Under the pieces are notes generated by a model, which saw only the letters and a list, made by a program, of their open reading frames with translations, was not told the origin of the DNA and ran no database searches. From an uncultured Bacilli bacterium (GTDB taxonomy: Bacteria; Bacillota_I; Bacilli_A; RF39; UBA660), in NCBI GenBank assembly GCA_934098345.1, contig CAKONX010000051.1, forward strand, positions 1-8,641: a stretch of DNA of 8,641 nucleotides, read 5' to 3'. Position 1 is the stretch's first letter. Every line of letters begins with the position of its first letter. A program made the translations under genes and the position numbers. Of this stretch, positions 1 through 6,038 are shown in pieces.

Positions 1-517
1 TTGGTGTTTTACACGATACTCCTTCAATATCAGTTGTATCAGTTTCATCAAATACAATTTCTATTTCATGTACTCCTTTACTTGGAGAGTCCACATTCCA
101 TAATTTATATTTATATTTTGGGATCCATACAAAATATGATTGAATATCACTTTCTTGTATTATATCTCCTGTTTTGTAACTTGCACCATCTTCTAAAATT
201 ACTGCATTTGCCCAACGTTTATCACAATAGTTATACCAATTTTCAGAAGTATCTGCATATGTAACTGTTCCATCCCCGTCTATTGTTACTGGAACAAGTC
301 CTTCAACTAATTTTGGTACACTTACATTTTTACATGATGTTTCACTTATATTTTTATTATATAGTTCTTCTATTGCACTTTGTACATTGCTTGCTTTTAA
401 ACCCGATTTTCCGTTACTGAATGAAACTTCTTTTGCTTTTATTAATTCAGCTGCATAAGCAACTGATAAACCTAAAATTAATCCAAATAAAACAAGAAGA
501 ATACTTTTTTTCTTCAT
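1..517 (-). CDS. Exported surface protein, N-terminal part (runs off left edge)
   Basis: This reading frame starts at ATG 517-515 and stays open to base 1, giving 172 residues with the C-terminus missing. It begins with a classic signal peptide: MKKK, a hydrophobic stretch ILLVLFGLILGL, then a probable signal-peptidase I site after SVAYA (about residue 22). The mature part has a segment SGLKASNVQSAIEELYNK, then about residues 90-100 WYNYCDKRWANAV, then YFVWIPKYKYKLW. From memory, this mixture (a 'GLxAxNVQxAIxELY' segment, a 'W.Y....WANA' segment and a 'VWIP+Y.YK' segment) recurs in secreted or phage/surface proteins of gut Bacillota; no biochemical role is known to me. Three cysteines are visible. 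An AGGTG ribosome binding site (525-529) lies 7 nt before the ATG. It is probably a separate transcription unit, since a terminator and a promoter lie just upstream. Confidence 0.85.
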   Translation of the reverse strand, partial: MKKKSILLVLFGLILGLSVAYAAELIKAKEVSFSNGKSGLKASNVQSAIEELYNKNISETSCKNVSVPKLVEGLVPVTIDGDGTVTYADTSENWYNYCDKRWANAVILEDGASYKTGDIIQESDIQSYFVWIPKYKYKLWNVDSPSKGVHEIEIVFDETDTTDIEGVSCKTP

Positions 518-541
518 ATGCACACACCTATTCTACAAATA

Positions 542-570
542 ATTATATAATAAATATTTAAATTTTTAAA
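542..570 (-). promoter_or_regulatory. Probable sigma-A-type promoter of the left surface protein gene
   Basis: A perfect TATAAT (-10, minus strand, 547-542) lies 24 nt before the start codon. The best -35 at 17-bp spacing is TTTAAA (570-565), a weak match to TTGACA. The implied transcript starts near 535, with a short leader carrying the AGGTG site. The flanks are almost pure A/T, so the -35 is uncertain. Confidence 0.4.
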
Positions 571-608
571 CAAAAAAATAACAGACTCTTAAATAAGTAA
601 TCTGTTAT
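571..608 (-). terminator. Rho-independent terminator reading leftward
   Basis: On the minus strand ATAACAGA (608-601) pairs with TCTGTTAT (585-578). A short inner CTT/AAG pairing is possible, and the stem is followed directly by seven T (577-571 region). The T-run is on the minus-strand side only, so it stops transcription coming from the right. The only minus-strand genes feeding it are the spore-coat pair, whose last stop is at 808, leaving a 3' untranslated region of about 200 nt that runs antisense through the small plus-strand gene. Confidence 0.7.
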
Positions 609-610
609 AG

Positions 611-640
611 TTAACAATAAAGTTTAATAGACATAAAATA
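611..640 (+). promoter_or_regulatory. Possible promoter of the small membrane protein gene (sigma-K-like, or sigma-A)
   Basis: CATAAAATA (632-640) fits the mother-cell sigma-K -10 consensus CATANNNTA, and AAC (613-615) 16 nt upstream fits its -35. The same bases also read as TTAACA (611-616), 17 bp, TAAAAT (634-639), one mismatch per element from the sigma-A consensus. Either reading puts the transcript start close to the ribosome binding site, leaving a very short leader. Such matches arise easily in AT-rich DNA, so sigma-factor assignment is only a suggestion. Confidence 0.3.
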
Positions 641-644
641 TTAT

Positions 645-651
645 GGGTGAT
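645..651 (+). promoter_or_regulatory. Ribosome binding site deciding the small-protein start
   Basis: GGGTGAT matches the 3' half of the ideal AGGAGGTGAT site, with its GG placed as expected for initiation at ATG 655. It overlaps the upstream in-frame ATG at 643, which has no site of its own. This favours 655 as the start. Confidence 0.55.
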
Positions 652-654
652 ACT

Positions 655-849
655 ATGAGGCCTTGTGGTTGTGGAGGATCTAAACCTCCAGGTTTATTCA
701 GTATTTTTGCAATATTATTATTAGGTTGTTTAATATTTTATCAAGTTATAATAACTTTAATACTTCCACTTAGATTTAATTTATTTATACTTTTAATAGA
801 AATATTTTTACTCTTCTTTATTCTTTACCGTATAATATGGCCCTATTAA
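655..849 (+). CDS. Small two-helix membrane protein, unknown function
   Basis: This is a 64-residue protein that I do not recognise. It opens with a cysteine/glycine-rich head, MRPCGCGGSKPPG, followed by two strongly hydrophobic segments, about residues 14-37 and 41-62, with one arginine (R40) in the turn. It ends RIIWPY. This suggests a small membrane hairpin with both ends on the same side. It is the only gene of this size on the plus strand here with a good ribosome binding site, and it fills otherwise gene-free sequence. Its last 42 bases overlap the end of the convergent kinase-like gene. A sigma-K-like promoter match and the neighbouring spore-coat genes hint at a sporulation role, but that is inference. 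A chance open frame in AT-rich DNA (which tends to encode hydrophobic residues) remains possible; the Cys-Gly head argues mildly against it. Confidence 0.5.
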   Translation: MRPCGCGGSKPPGLFSIFAILLLGCLIFYQVIITLILPLRFNLFILLIEIFLLFFILYRIIWPY

Positions 850-1656
850 CTTTTCGGTCTTAAATAAATAATCATATAATTTTCTTACTCTTTCAGTATT
901 TTCATATTCATTATCACAAAATTCAATTTTAATAGGAGTAGAAATATTAATAAAGAATAATTTCTTTTCTTCATCATTTAATTTAACTTTTGAAAAATAC
1001 GTTTCTAATATTCCTGAAAACTCTAAATTTTCCCACTCATTATGATAAAAGTCTATTAAATCAGCAACTGGAGTATCAAAATGATTATTATCCCAACTAA
1101 TTAAGTATGATTTATCTCCTCTTAAAATATGGCTTAATCTTACATTACCATGATTTAAACAAACTCTTTCTTTTGTTCTATTTTCTACACTTTTATACCA
1201 ATTATCACATTCTTTTTTACAGAAAGTAATAGCTTCTCTTAATTTCGTATAATTAAATTGAAATAAAGTTTCATGAGGAGATGGATAAAGTTCATACTCA
1301 CTAGTTCTAAGAATTTGATAATAATAATCTTCTATATAATTTAAATATCCAATTAAATTATCATAAATACTTTTATATTTATCTAGATTAACTTCTTTAG
1401 TAAAAGAAGTTTTATTATGGAGAGATGCAAGAGTTGATGCTAAATCATCTCCTTGCTGAAATCTATTTAATGATACATCCTTTATATATTCATATACATT
1501 TTTTCCACGTTCTTCATCATGATCTACAAGTTTTGGAAACGAAAGAAAATCCCTAGACCTTAAATAGTCATATAACTCTAAATTTAAATTTTCACTTTTT
1601 ACTACAACTTCATTATTTTTTATTAAAGTTTTACCAATACGTTTTAACTTATTCAT
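808..1656 (-). CDS. ysxE: YsxE/CotS-family spore-coat kinase-like protein, probable pseudokinase
   Basis: This 282-residue protein has the fold signature of the CotS/YsxE/YutH group, which resembles aminoglycoside/homoserine-kinase-type phosphotransferases. Visible elements are VYEYIKD (about 54-60, hinge), DLASTLASLHNKT (71-83, the 'LAxLHxxT' helix), CLNHGNVRLSHIL (166-178, catalytic loop) and LISWDN (185-190, metal-binding loop), followed by DTPVADLIDFY. In active relatives the loop reads HGDxxxxN and the later motif IDW. Here the catalytic Asp is Asn171, the Asn is His176 and the metal-binding Asp is Ser187, so phosphotransfer looks unlikely; a structural coat role is more plausible. The gene begins inside the end of the SpoVID-like gene (8-nt overlap) with no clear ribosome binding site of its own, implying translational coupling. 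The spoVID-ysxE adjacency is the B. subtilis arrangement and is the strongest reason for the name. Confidence 0.72.
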   Translation of the reverse strand: MNKLKRIGKTLIKNNEVVVKSENLNLELYDYLRSRDFLSFPKLVDHDEERGKNVYEYIKDVSLNRFQQGDDLASTLASLHNKTSFTKEVNLDKYKSIYDNLIGYLNYIEDYYYQILRTSEYELYPSPHETLFQFNYTKLREAITFCKKECDNWYKSVENRTKERVCLNHGNVRLSHILRGDKSYLISWDNNHFDTPVADLIDFYHNEWENLEFSGILETYFSKVKLNDEEKKLFFINISTPIKIEFCDNEYENTERVRKLYDYLFKTEKLIGPYYTVKNKEE

Positions 1657-2368
1657 CTTGACATGGAATAATTAATTTCATTCCAGCACTTATATTATCA
1701 ATTGAATTATAGTCTTTAATAATATCAATACTAATTTTATATTTATTAGCTAGATACTCTAACGTATCTGATTCATCACATACATGAATATGATAAGTAA
1801 TATATGTATTTTCTCCATCTTTTAAAGTATCAATAATTTCTGAATCATTTGTTTTTTTACGGTCTTCTTCTTTTGCTTCAGGAATACTTCTTACTTCTTC
1901 TTTTTCCTCTATAGTTTTATCTTCTTCTACTGGTTCTTCTATTTTTTCTTCAATTTCTTTTTTTTCATCATCTTTTTCATCTGTTAAATCAACTACTTCT
2001 ACTTCATGGTCTTCTAAGAATTTATCAAATTCTCTTTCATCTTCAAATATCATTTTTTCTCCTTTAATTTCATATTCAATACTTACACTTACTTTATTTT
2101 GATCAATTTCATAAGTAAAATCTTTTACTTCTAAAGAAACAGTATCTTCTACCATTTTGTCTTTAAAAACATATTCAAATGGTAATTTCTTATTAAAAGT
2201 TTCTTGATTTAATGAAATTTCATGTCCTCTATATGAACCACTTACTAAGAAAACTCCACTTATTTTATCAGGACATACTTCATATTCACTTTCTAAACTA
2301 ATACTAGAAATTTCAAAGATATTGTTTCTAAATTCAAGTTCCCCATTAAAATTTACTAACTCTTTCAT
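1649..2368 (-). CDS. spoVID: SpoVID-like spore-coat morphogenetic protein with C-terminal LysM domain
   Basis: This 239-residue protein has three parts. Residues about 1-110 form a beta-rich domain (opening with FNGELEF and ISSISLESEYEV, later FLVSGSYRG and KLPFEYVF) like the N-terminal domain of SpoVID. Residues about 115-180 are a Glu/Lys/Asp-rich, probably disordered linker. Residues about 192-235 are a LysM domain (YHIHVCDESDTLEYLANKY to SAGMKLIIP). In B. subtilis, SpoVID is made in the mother cell, is recruited by SpoIVA to the forespore surface and drives coat encasement. That protein is about 575 residues; this one is under half that, mainly through a shorter linker. The start at ATG 2368 is set by AAAGGAG 5 nt upstream; a TTG at 2383 is in frame but overlaps that site. 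The kinase-like gene follows with an 8-nt overlap. A generic LysM exoprotein is less likely because there is no signal peptide. Confidence 0.75.
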   Translation of the reverse strand: MKELVNFNGELEFRNNIFEISSISLESEYEVCPDKISGVFLVSGSYRGHEISLNQETFNKKLPFEYVFKDKMVEDTVSLEVKDFTYEIDQNKVSVSIEYEIKGEKMIFEDEREFDKFLEDHEVEVVDLTDEKDDEKKEIEEKIEEPVEEDKTIEEKEEVRSIPEAKEEDRKKTNDSEIIDTLKDGENTYITYHIHVCDESDTLEYLANKYKISIDIIKDYNSIDNISAGMKLIIPCQDE

Positions 2369-2373
2369 AAATT

Positions 2374-2380
2374 CTCCTTT
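2374..2380 (-). promoter_or_regulatory. Ribosome binding site deciding the spoVID start
   Basis: AAAGGAG on the minus strand lies 5 nt before ATG 2368. The alternative TTG start at 2383 would place the site inside the coding region and has no upstream site. Confidence 0.75.
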
Positions 2381-2395
2381 CAAAAAAATATATGC

Positions 2396-2425
2396 AAAAA
2401 AAAAACATAAAATTACTTATGTTTT
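2396..2425 (-). terminator. Weak A/T-only terminator at the end of lon
   Basis: On the minus strand AAAACATAA (2425-2417) pairs with TTATGTTTT (2410-2402) around a 6-nt loop, followed by a T-run (2405-2396). The left arm is made from the last lon codons, and the stop codon lies in the loop. The stem has one G-C pair, so termination may be partial and lon transcripts may run on into spoVID. Confidence 0.45.
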
Positions 2426-4713
2426 TTAAATAAATCTTCAAAAATAGTTTTATAATTATCTACACATTTTATTTCAATATTATTTTTTATATAATCAGGA
2501 ATACTTTCTAAGTCTCTTTTATTTTCTAAAGGAATATAAACTGTTTTATATCCAAAGTTATAAGCTCCAATTAGTTTTTCTTTTATTCCGCCAACTTTTG
2601 TTATATCTCCATGTAAAGTAATTTCGCCCGAAAAAGCAACATTGTTATCTATTTTTTTATCTAAAAGTAAGGAAACAATTGATGTAACAAAAGCAACTCC
2701 ACCACTGGTTCCATCTTTTTTCATATTAGTTAAGGCATTTATATTTATATCATTTGCTAATAATATTTTCTTATCAATTCCAAATTGTTTTAAATTAGAA
2801 AGTATATAAGTATAAGCTATATTCGCACTTTCTCTAGTAATGTCTTCAACATTACCAGTTACTTTTAAGTTACCATCACCTGGAGAAAATACTGCTTCCA
2901 TTGGAATAATTATTCCACCTAAAGGAGTTACTCCAAGAGTTGTAACTGATCCTGGATAAGTTGTTTTAACAACTGAATTATTTTCATATTTTACTGGTCC
3001 CATAATTTCTATAACTAAAGATTTACTAACAGATTTTACATTTGAACCATTAATTATTATATAACGTATTATTTTTCTTAAAATTCTTTCTAAATTACGT
3101 GCACCTGATTCTTTTGTATAAGAAGAAATAATAAATGATAAAACTTCATCACTTATTTTTATCTTATTTGTTCCATATTCTTTAATTATAATTGGAAGTA
3201 AATATTTTTTAGCTATATCTATTTTTTCTTTTTCAGTATAACTATTAATATTAATAATCTCGAGTCTATCTTTTAAAGCTGAAGGAATCCCTCTTAAATC
3301 ATTAGCAGTAAGAATAAATATTATTTTAGATAAATCAAATGGTTCTTCAATATAATTATCTACAAATACGTGATTTTGATTTTGATCCAATATATCTAAT
3401 AGAACAGCAGCTGGATCTCCTTTAAAATCACTTATCATCTTATCAACTTCATCAATTAAGATAACTGGGTTTGATGTTCCACATTTTTTTATACCTTGAA
3501 TTATTTTACCAGGTGAAGAGCCAAGATATGTTCTTTTATGACCAATTAATTCACTTGGATCATTTAATCCACCAACACTTATTTTATAAAATTTACGATT
3601 TAAAGATTCACTTAATGAAAGTCCAAAAGTTGTTTTACCTACTCCAGGAGGACCAACTAAACAAATTATTGGAGCATTTACATTAGGATTATTTTTCTTA
3701 ATTGCTAAAAATTCTAATATTCTATATTTTACTTCATCTAATCCAAAATGTTTGTTATCAAGGCTTCTCTTAACTTTCTTTAAATCTGTTTCATCTTTAC
3801 TAACTTTACCCCAAGGAAGAGATATAACTGTTTGTAAATAATTTCTTAAAACACTTGAATCTGGATTTGCATCACTTGTATAAGAGTATCTTTTTAATTC
3901 TTCTATTAATTTTTCACAACTTGTGTCACTTATAGGTAGACTCTTTATTTTACTTTCTAATTCTTTAATCTCAATATCTTTGCTTTCACTTATACCAAGT
4001 TCAGCATTTAATTTATCAATTTTTTGACGAATTAAAAATTCACGTTGCTCTTTTTCATAACTTTCTCTTAATTCATTATCGATACGAGTTTCAATACTTG
4101 TAACTTCAAGTTCAAGATTTATATCTTTAATTAAATTTTTAGCACGAGTTTCTACTTCAAAAGTATTCATATATTCTATTCTTTTTCTTATATCAAAAGG
4201 AATAAAATTAGTAATTATATCAACTAACATATCTAAATCAGTTATATTATTTATAGTTGAGATAATTGAATTTGAAGAAGTTGGATTAATTTCGATATAT
4301 TTAGAAAGCAAATCTTTTAAAGTTCTACTTAATGCAAGATTAGTTTTTTCATCACTATGGTCTACATAAATTCTTTTTACATTAGCTTCTACAATATCGT
4401 TATCTTCTTTTAAAGTTCTATAATTATTTATTTTTACACGATTTAAACCAACTAAAACAATTCGATAATTACCATTTGGTAATTCTATTTTAGATTTTAT
4501 TTTAGTAAATACACCTACTGTTGGTAAATCTTTTAATGTTGGAGACACATCTAAAGTATTATTTGCACATATTACAAGTAATTTAGAATCATACTTTTCT
4601 TCAGATATATCTACTATTTTTTTACTTAATTCAATGTTAAGTTCTATTCTAACTTCCTGATAAGGAAGGATAACTAATTTTTTAATCATCAAGACTGGTA
4701 AATTTTGTAACAT
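2413..4713 (-). CDS. lon: ATP-dependent protease LonA
   Basis: This 766-residue protein is full length for bacterial LonA (B. subtilis about 774). Lon is a cytoplasmic hexameric AAA+ serine protease that unfolds and degrades damaged and regulatory proteins. It has an N-terminal substrate-binding domain (about 1-190), a coiled-coil linker (about 195-265) and an AAA+ module with Walker A GPPGVGKT (354-361), pore loop GHKRTYLG (391-398), Walker B VILIDEVDK (417-425), sensor-1 Asn471, Arg483 in the arginine-finger region, and sensor-2 GARNLER (537-543). The peptidase domain carries catalytic Ser670 and Lys711 (VGGIKEK). The Ser motif reads DGTSGG rather than the near-universal DGPSAG, although the dyad is intact. 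GGAGG (4725-4721) lies 7 nt before the ATG, and a strong promoter precedes it. No CIRCE or CtsR-like operator is visible. The spore-coat pair lies 44 bp downstream, as a shortened form of the Bacillus lonA-(hem)-spoVID order. Confidence 0.97.
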   Translation of the reverse strand: MLQNLPVLMIKKLVILPYQEVRIELNIELSKKIVDISEEKYDSKLLVICANNTLDVSPTLKDLPTVGVFTKIKSKIELPNGNYRIVLVGLNRVKINNYRTLKEDNDIVEANVKRIYVDHSDEKTNLALSRTLKDLLSKYIEINPTSSNSIISTINNITDLDMLVDIITNFIPFDIRKRIEYMNTFEVETRAKNLIKDINLELEVTSIETRIDNELRESYEKEQREFLIRQKIDKLNAELGISESKDIEIKELESKIKSLPISDTSCEKLIEELKRYSYTSDANPDSSVLRNYLQTVISLPWGKVSKDETDLKKVKRSLDNKHFGLDEVKYRILEFLAIKKNNPNVNAPIICLVGPPGVGKTTFGLSLSESLNRKFYKISVGGLNDPSELIGHKRTYLGSSPGKIIQGIKKCGTSNPVILIDEVDKMISDFKGDPAAVLLDILDQNQNHVFVDNYIEEPFDLSKIIFILTANDLRGIPSALKDRLEIININSYTEKEKIDIAKKYLLPIIIKEYGTNKIKISDEVLSFIISSYTKESGARNLERILRKIIRYIIINGSNVKSVSKSLVIEIMGPVKYENNSVVKTTYPGSVTTLGVTPLGGIIIPMEAVFSPGDGNLKVTGNVEDITRESANIAYTYILSNLKQFGIDKKILLANDININALTNMKKDGTSGGVAFVTSIVSLLLDKKIDNNVAFSGEITLHGDITKVGGIKEKLIGAYNFGYKTVYIPLENKRDLESIPDYIKNNIEIKCVDNYKTIFEDLFKKHK

Positions 4714-4743
4714 AGTTATACCTCCCTCTTAAATATGTTTTTT

Positions 4744-4772
4744 ATTATAGGTTTTTTTTGTTTTTTTGTAAA
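4744..4772 (-). promoter_or_regulatory. Sigma-A-type promoter of lon
   Basis: On the minus strand TTTACA (4772-4767), exactly 17 bp, then TATAAT (4749-4744): one mismatch in the -35 and none in the -10. The predicted start is near 4737, giving a leader of about 24 nt with the GGAGG site. The spacer is an A-rich tract that follows directly on the nth terminator, so lon is an independent unit. Confidence 0.8.
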
Positions 4773-4773
4773 G

Positions 4774-4797
4774 AAAAAAATGCACTTTTATGCATTT
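4774..4797 (-). terminator. Rho-independent terminator of the cca-dnaD-nth operon
   Basis: On the minus strand AAATGCA (4797-4791), loop TAAAAG, TGCATTT (4784-4778), then a T-run (to 4774). The stem begins within the nth stop codon. The T-run sits immediately upstream of the lon -35. Confidence 0.75.
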
Positions 4798-5410
4798 ATT
4801 TGTATTCATTTTTTTTACATATTTTATTTAATGGACAAATGTCACATTTTGGGTTTTTACTAGTACAAATATTTCTACCAAAAAGAAGTATTTTTAAGTG
4901 TAAATTACGATAATTTTCACCAGCAAAATATTTTGTTAGTTTTTCTTCTACTACTAAAACTGAATCATTAATGTCTGCTATTCCAAGTCTTTTTGCTACT
5001 CTTAATATATGTGTATCTACAGCTAAGTAAGGTTCATCAAATAATTCAGATAAAACTACATTAGTGCTTTTTCTGCCTATTCCTGGTAGACTTTCTAAAT
5101 ACCCTCGATTATTAGGAACGATTCCATTACACTCACTTAAAAGTCTAGAAGCAATAGATATTACTGAACTTGCTTTTCTTTTCATTCCACATGGTCTTAC
5201 AATAGTTTCAATATCACTTAATTTAGCGTTTGCTAAAGATGCTAAATCATATTTTGAAAATAAAACATCTGTTACTTTATTAACAGTTATATCAGTTGTT
5301 TGACTAGATAACATAACTGCTATTAAAAGCTCATAATCATGATTATAATTAAGTGGACATTTTACTTCTTTAATAACTGAATTAATTCCATCTAATATTT
5401 CTTTATTCAT
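4796..5410 (-). CDS. nth: Endonuclease III (DNA glycosylase/AP lyase)
   Basis: This 204-residue protein is close to the family norm (about 210). It removes oxidised pyrimidines and cuts the resulting abasic site in base-excision repair. The helix-hairpin-helix is LESLPGIGRKSTNVVL (105-120) with catalytic Lys114. The catalytic Asp is Asp132 in AVDTHILRVAKRLGI. The [4Fe-4S] cluster ligands are Cys182, 189, 192 and 198 in exact C-X6-C-X2-C-X5-C spacing. LLIAVMLSSQTTD (28-40) is the conserved helical core. Start and stop of neighbouring genes overlap: ATG 5410 lies within the last codons of dnaD (ATGAATAA), with no separate strong ribosome binding site, so translation is probably coupled. The dnaD-nth pair is conserved in Bacillus. 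All key residues are present. Confidence 0.97.
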   Translation of the reverse strand: MNKEILDGINSVIKEVKCPLNYNHDYELLIAVMLSSQTTDITVNKVTDVLFSKYDLASLANAKLSDIETIVRPCGMKRKASSVISIASRLLSECNGIVPNNRGYLESLPGIGRKSTNVVLSELFDEPYLAVDTHILRVAKRLGIADINDSVLVVEEKLTKYFAGENYRNLHLKILLFGRNICTSKNPKCDICPLNKICKKNEYK

Positions 5411-6038
5411 CTTCTAACCAATTATAGGAAAAAAGTTCAGTATTAGTATTATCATCTTCTTTTTTAAATGATGATCTAACATCACTCGCGCTTTTATATC
5501 CTTTATCTTTCCAAGATATAAGTATTTTATCAATATATCTTAAGCTTTTAACTCCATTAAATATAGCTTCTTTTAAAGCTTCACTTATTAATCCTTCACT
5601 TATACCACTTCTAATCCACTCATTAATTATTTCATATTCCATTGGACTTAAAGGGCGTACAAACTCACGTTCAAATAAAGAAAATAAATTAGTTTTTTCA
5701 CTTTGTTTATGTTCTCTAGTAATATCACTTGTAATATTTTTAATAATATTATCTAAATTAATTACTTCTCTTACTAAACCATTTCCATCTTTTTTCATTG
5801 TTACTTCAATTAAATTAATAGCAAGTAATTTAGTATATGACTCCATAATAGCATCTTCACTTAAGTAAGTATATTTCTTTATATTTTCAATATTTAATGA
5901 AGGTTCTTCTTGATTAGTAAGATAAACAAGTAAAATAAAATCATTTAAATCTAGATTAAGAGAAATAGCAACTTTTAATAAATAACTTTTTATAATAAAG
6001 TCTTTTTCTTTTAAAGTATTAAAAACAAGTTCATTCAT
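5403..6038 (-). CDS. dnaD: DnaD replication initiation protein
   Basis: This 211-residue protein is slightly smaller than B. subtilis DnaD (about 232). DnaD works with DnaA, DnaB and DnaI to remodel the origin and load the replicative helicase, also at restarted forks. Residues about 1-95 are a winged-helix N-terminal domain (DFILLVYLTN, then a wing-like MKKDGNGLVREVINL). Residues about 117-188 are the DnaD C-terminal domain: LFEREFVRPLSPMEYEIINEW, then ALKEAIFNGVKSLRYIDKILISWKDKGY, including the conserved YI..IL..W signature (168-176). The start is ATG 6038, set by GGAGG 7 nt upstream. An in-frame TTG at 6059 lies beyond that site and would add seven residues. The gene overlaps cca by 8 nt upstream and nth by 8 nt downstream. 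Confidence 0.93.
   Translation of the reverse strand: MNELVFNTLKEKDFIIKSYLLKVAISLNLDLNDFILLVYLTNQEEPSLNIENIKKYTYLSEDAIMESYTKLLAINLIEVTMKKDGNGLVREVINLDNIIKNITSDITREHKQSEKTNLFSLFEREFVRPLSPMEYEIINEWIRSGISEGLISEALKEAIFNGVKSLRYIDKILISWKDKGYKSASDVRSSFKKEDDNTNTELFSYNWLEDE

Noticed and set aside
1..264. Plus-strand open frame at the left edge
   Set aside because: It lies antisense to the signal-peptide-bearing surface protein, which has a start, ribosome binding site and recognisable modules.
2369..2383. TTG start for the SpoVID-like gene
   Set aside because: It lies upstream of a strong AAAGGAG that is ideally spaced for ATG 2368.
3471..3686. Plus-strand open frame of 71 codons inside lon
   Set aside because: It lies antisense to the strongly conserved AAA+ core, has no ribosome binding site and looks like translated complement of lon codons.
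4714..4795. Heat-shock operators (CIRCE or CtsR-type) before lon
   Set aside because: No inverted TTAGCACTC or tandem GGTCAAA-type sequence is present; only a plain promoter and a terminator are seen.
5064..5303. Plus-strand open frame of 79 codons inside nth
   Set aside because: It lies antisense to the catalytic region of nth and has no independent support.
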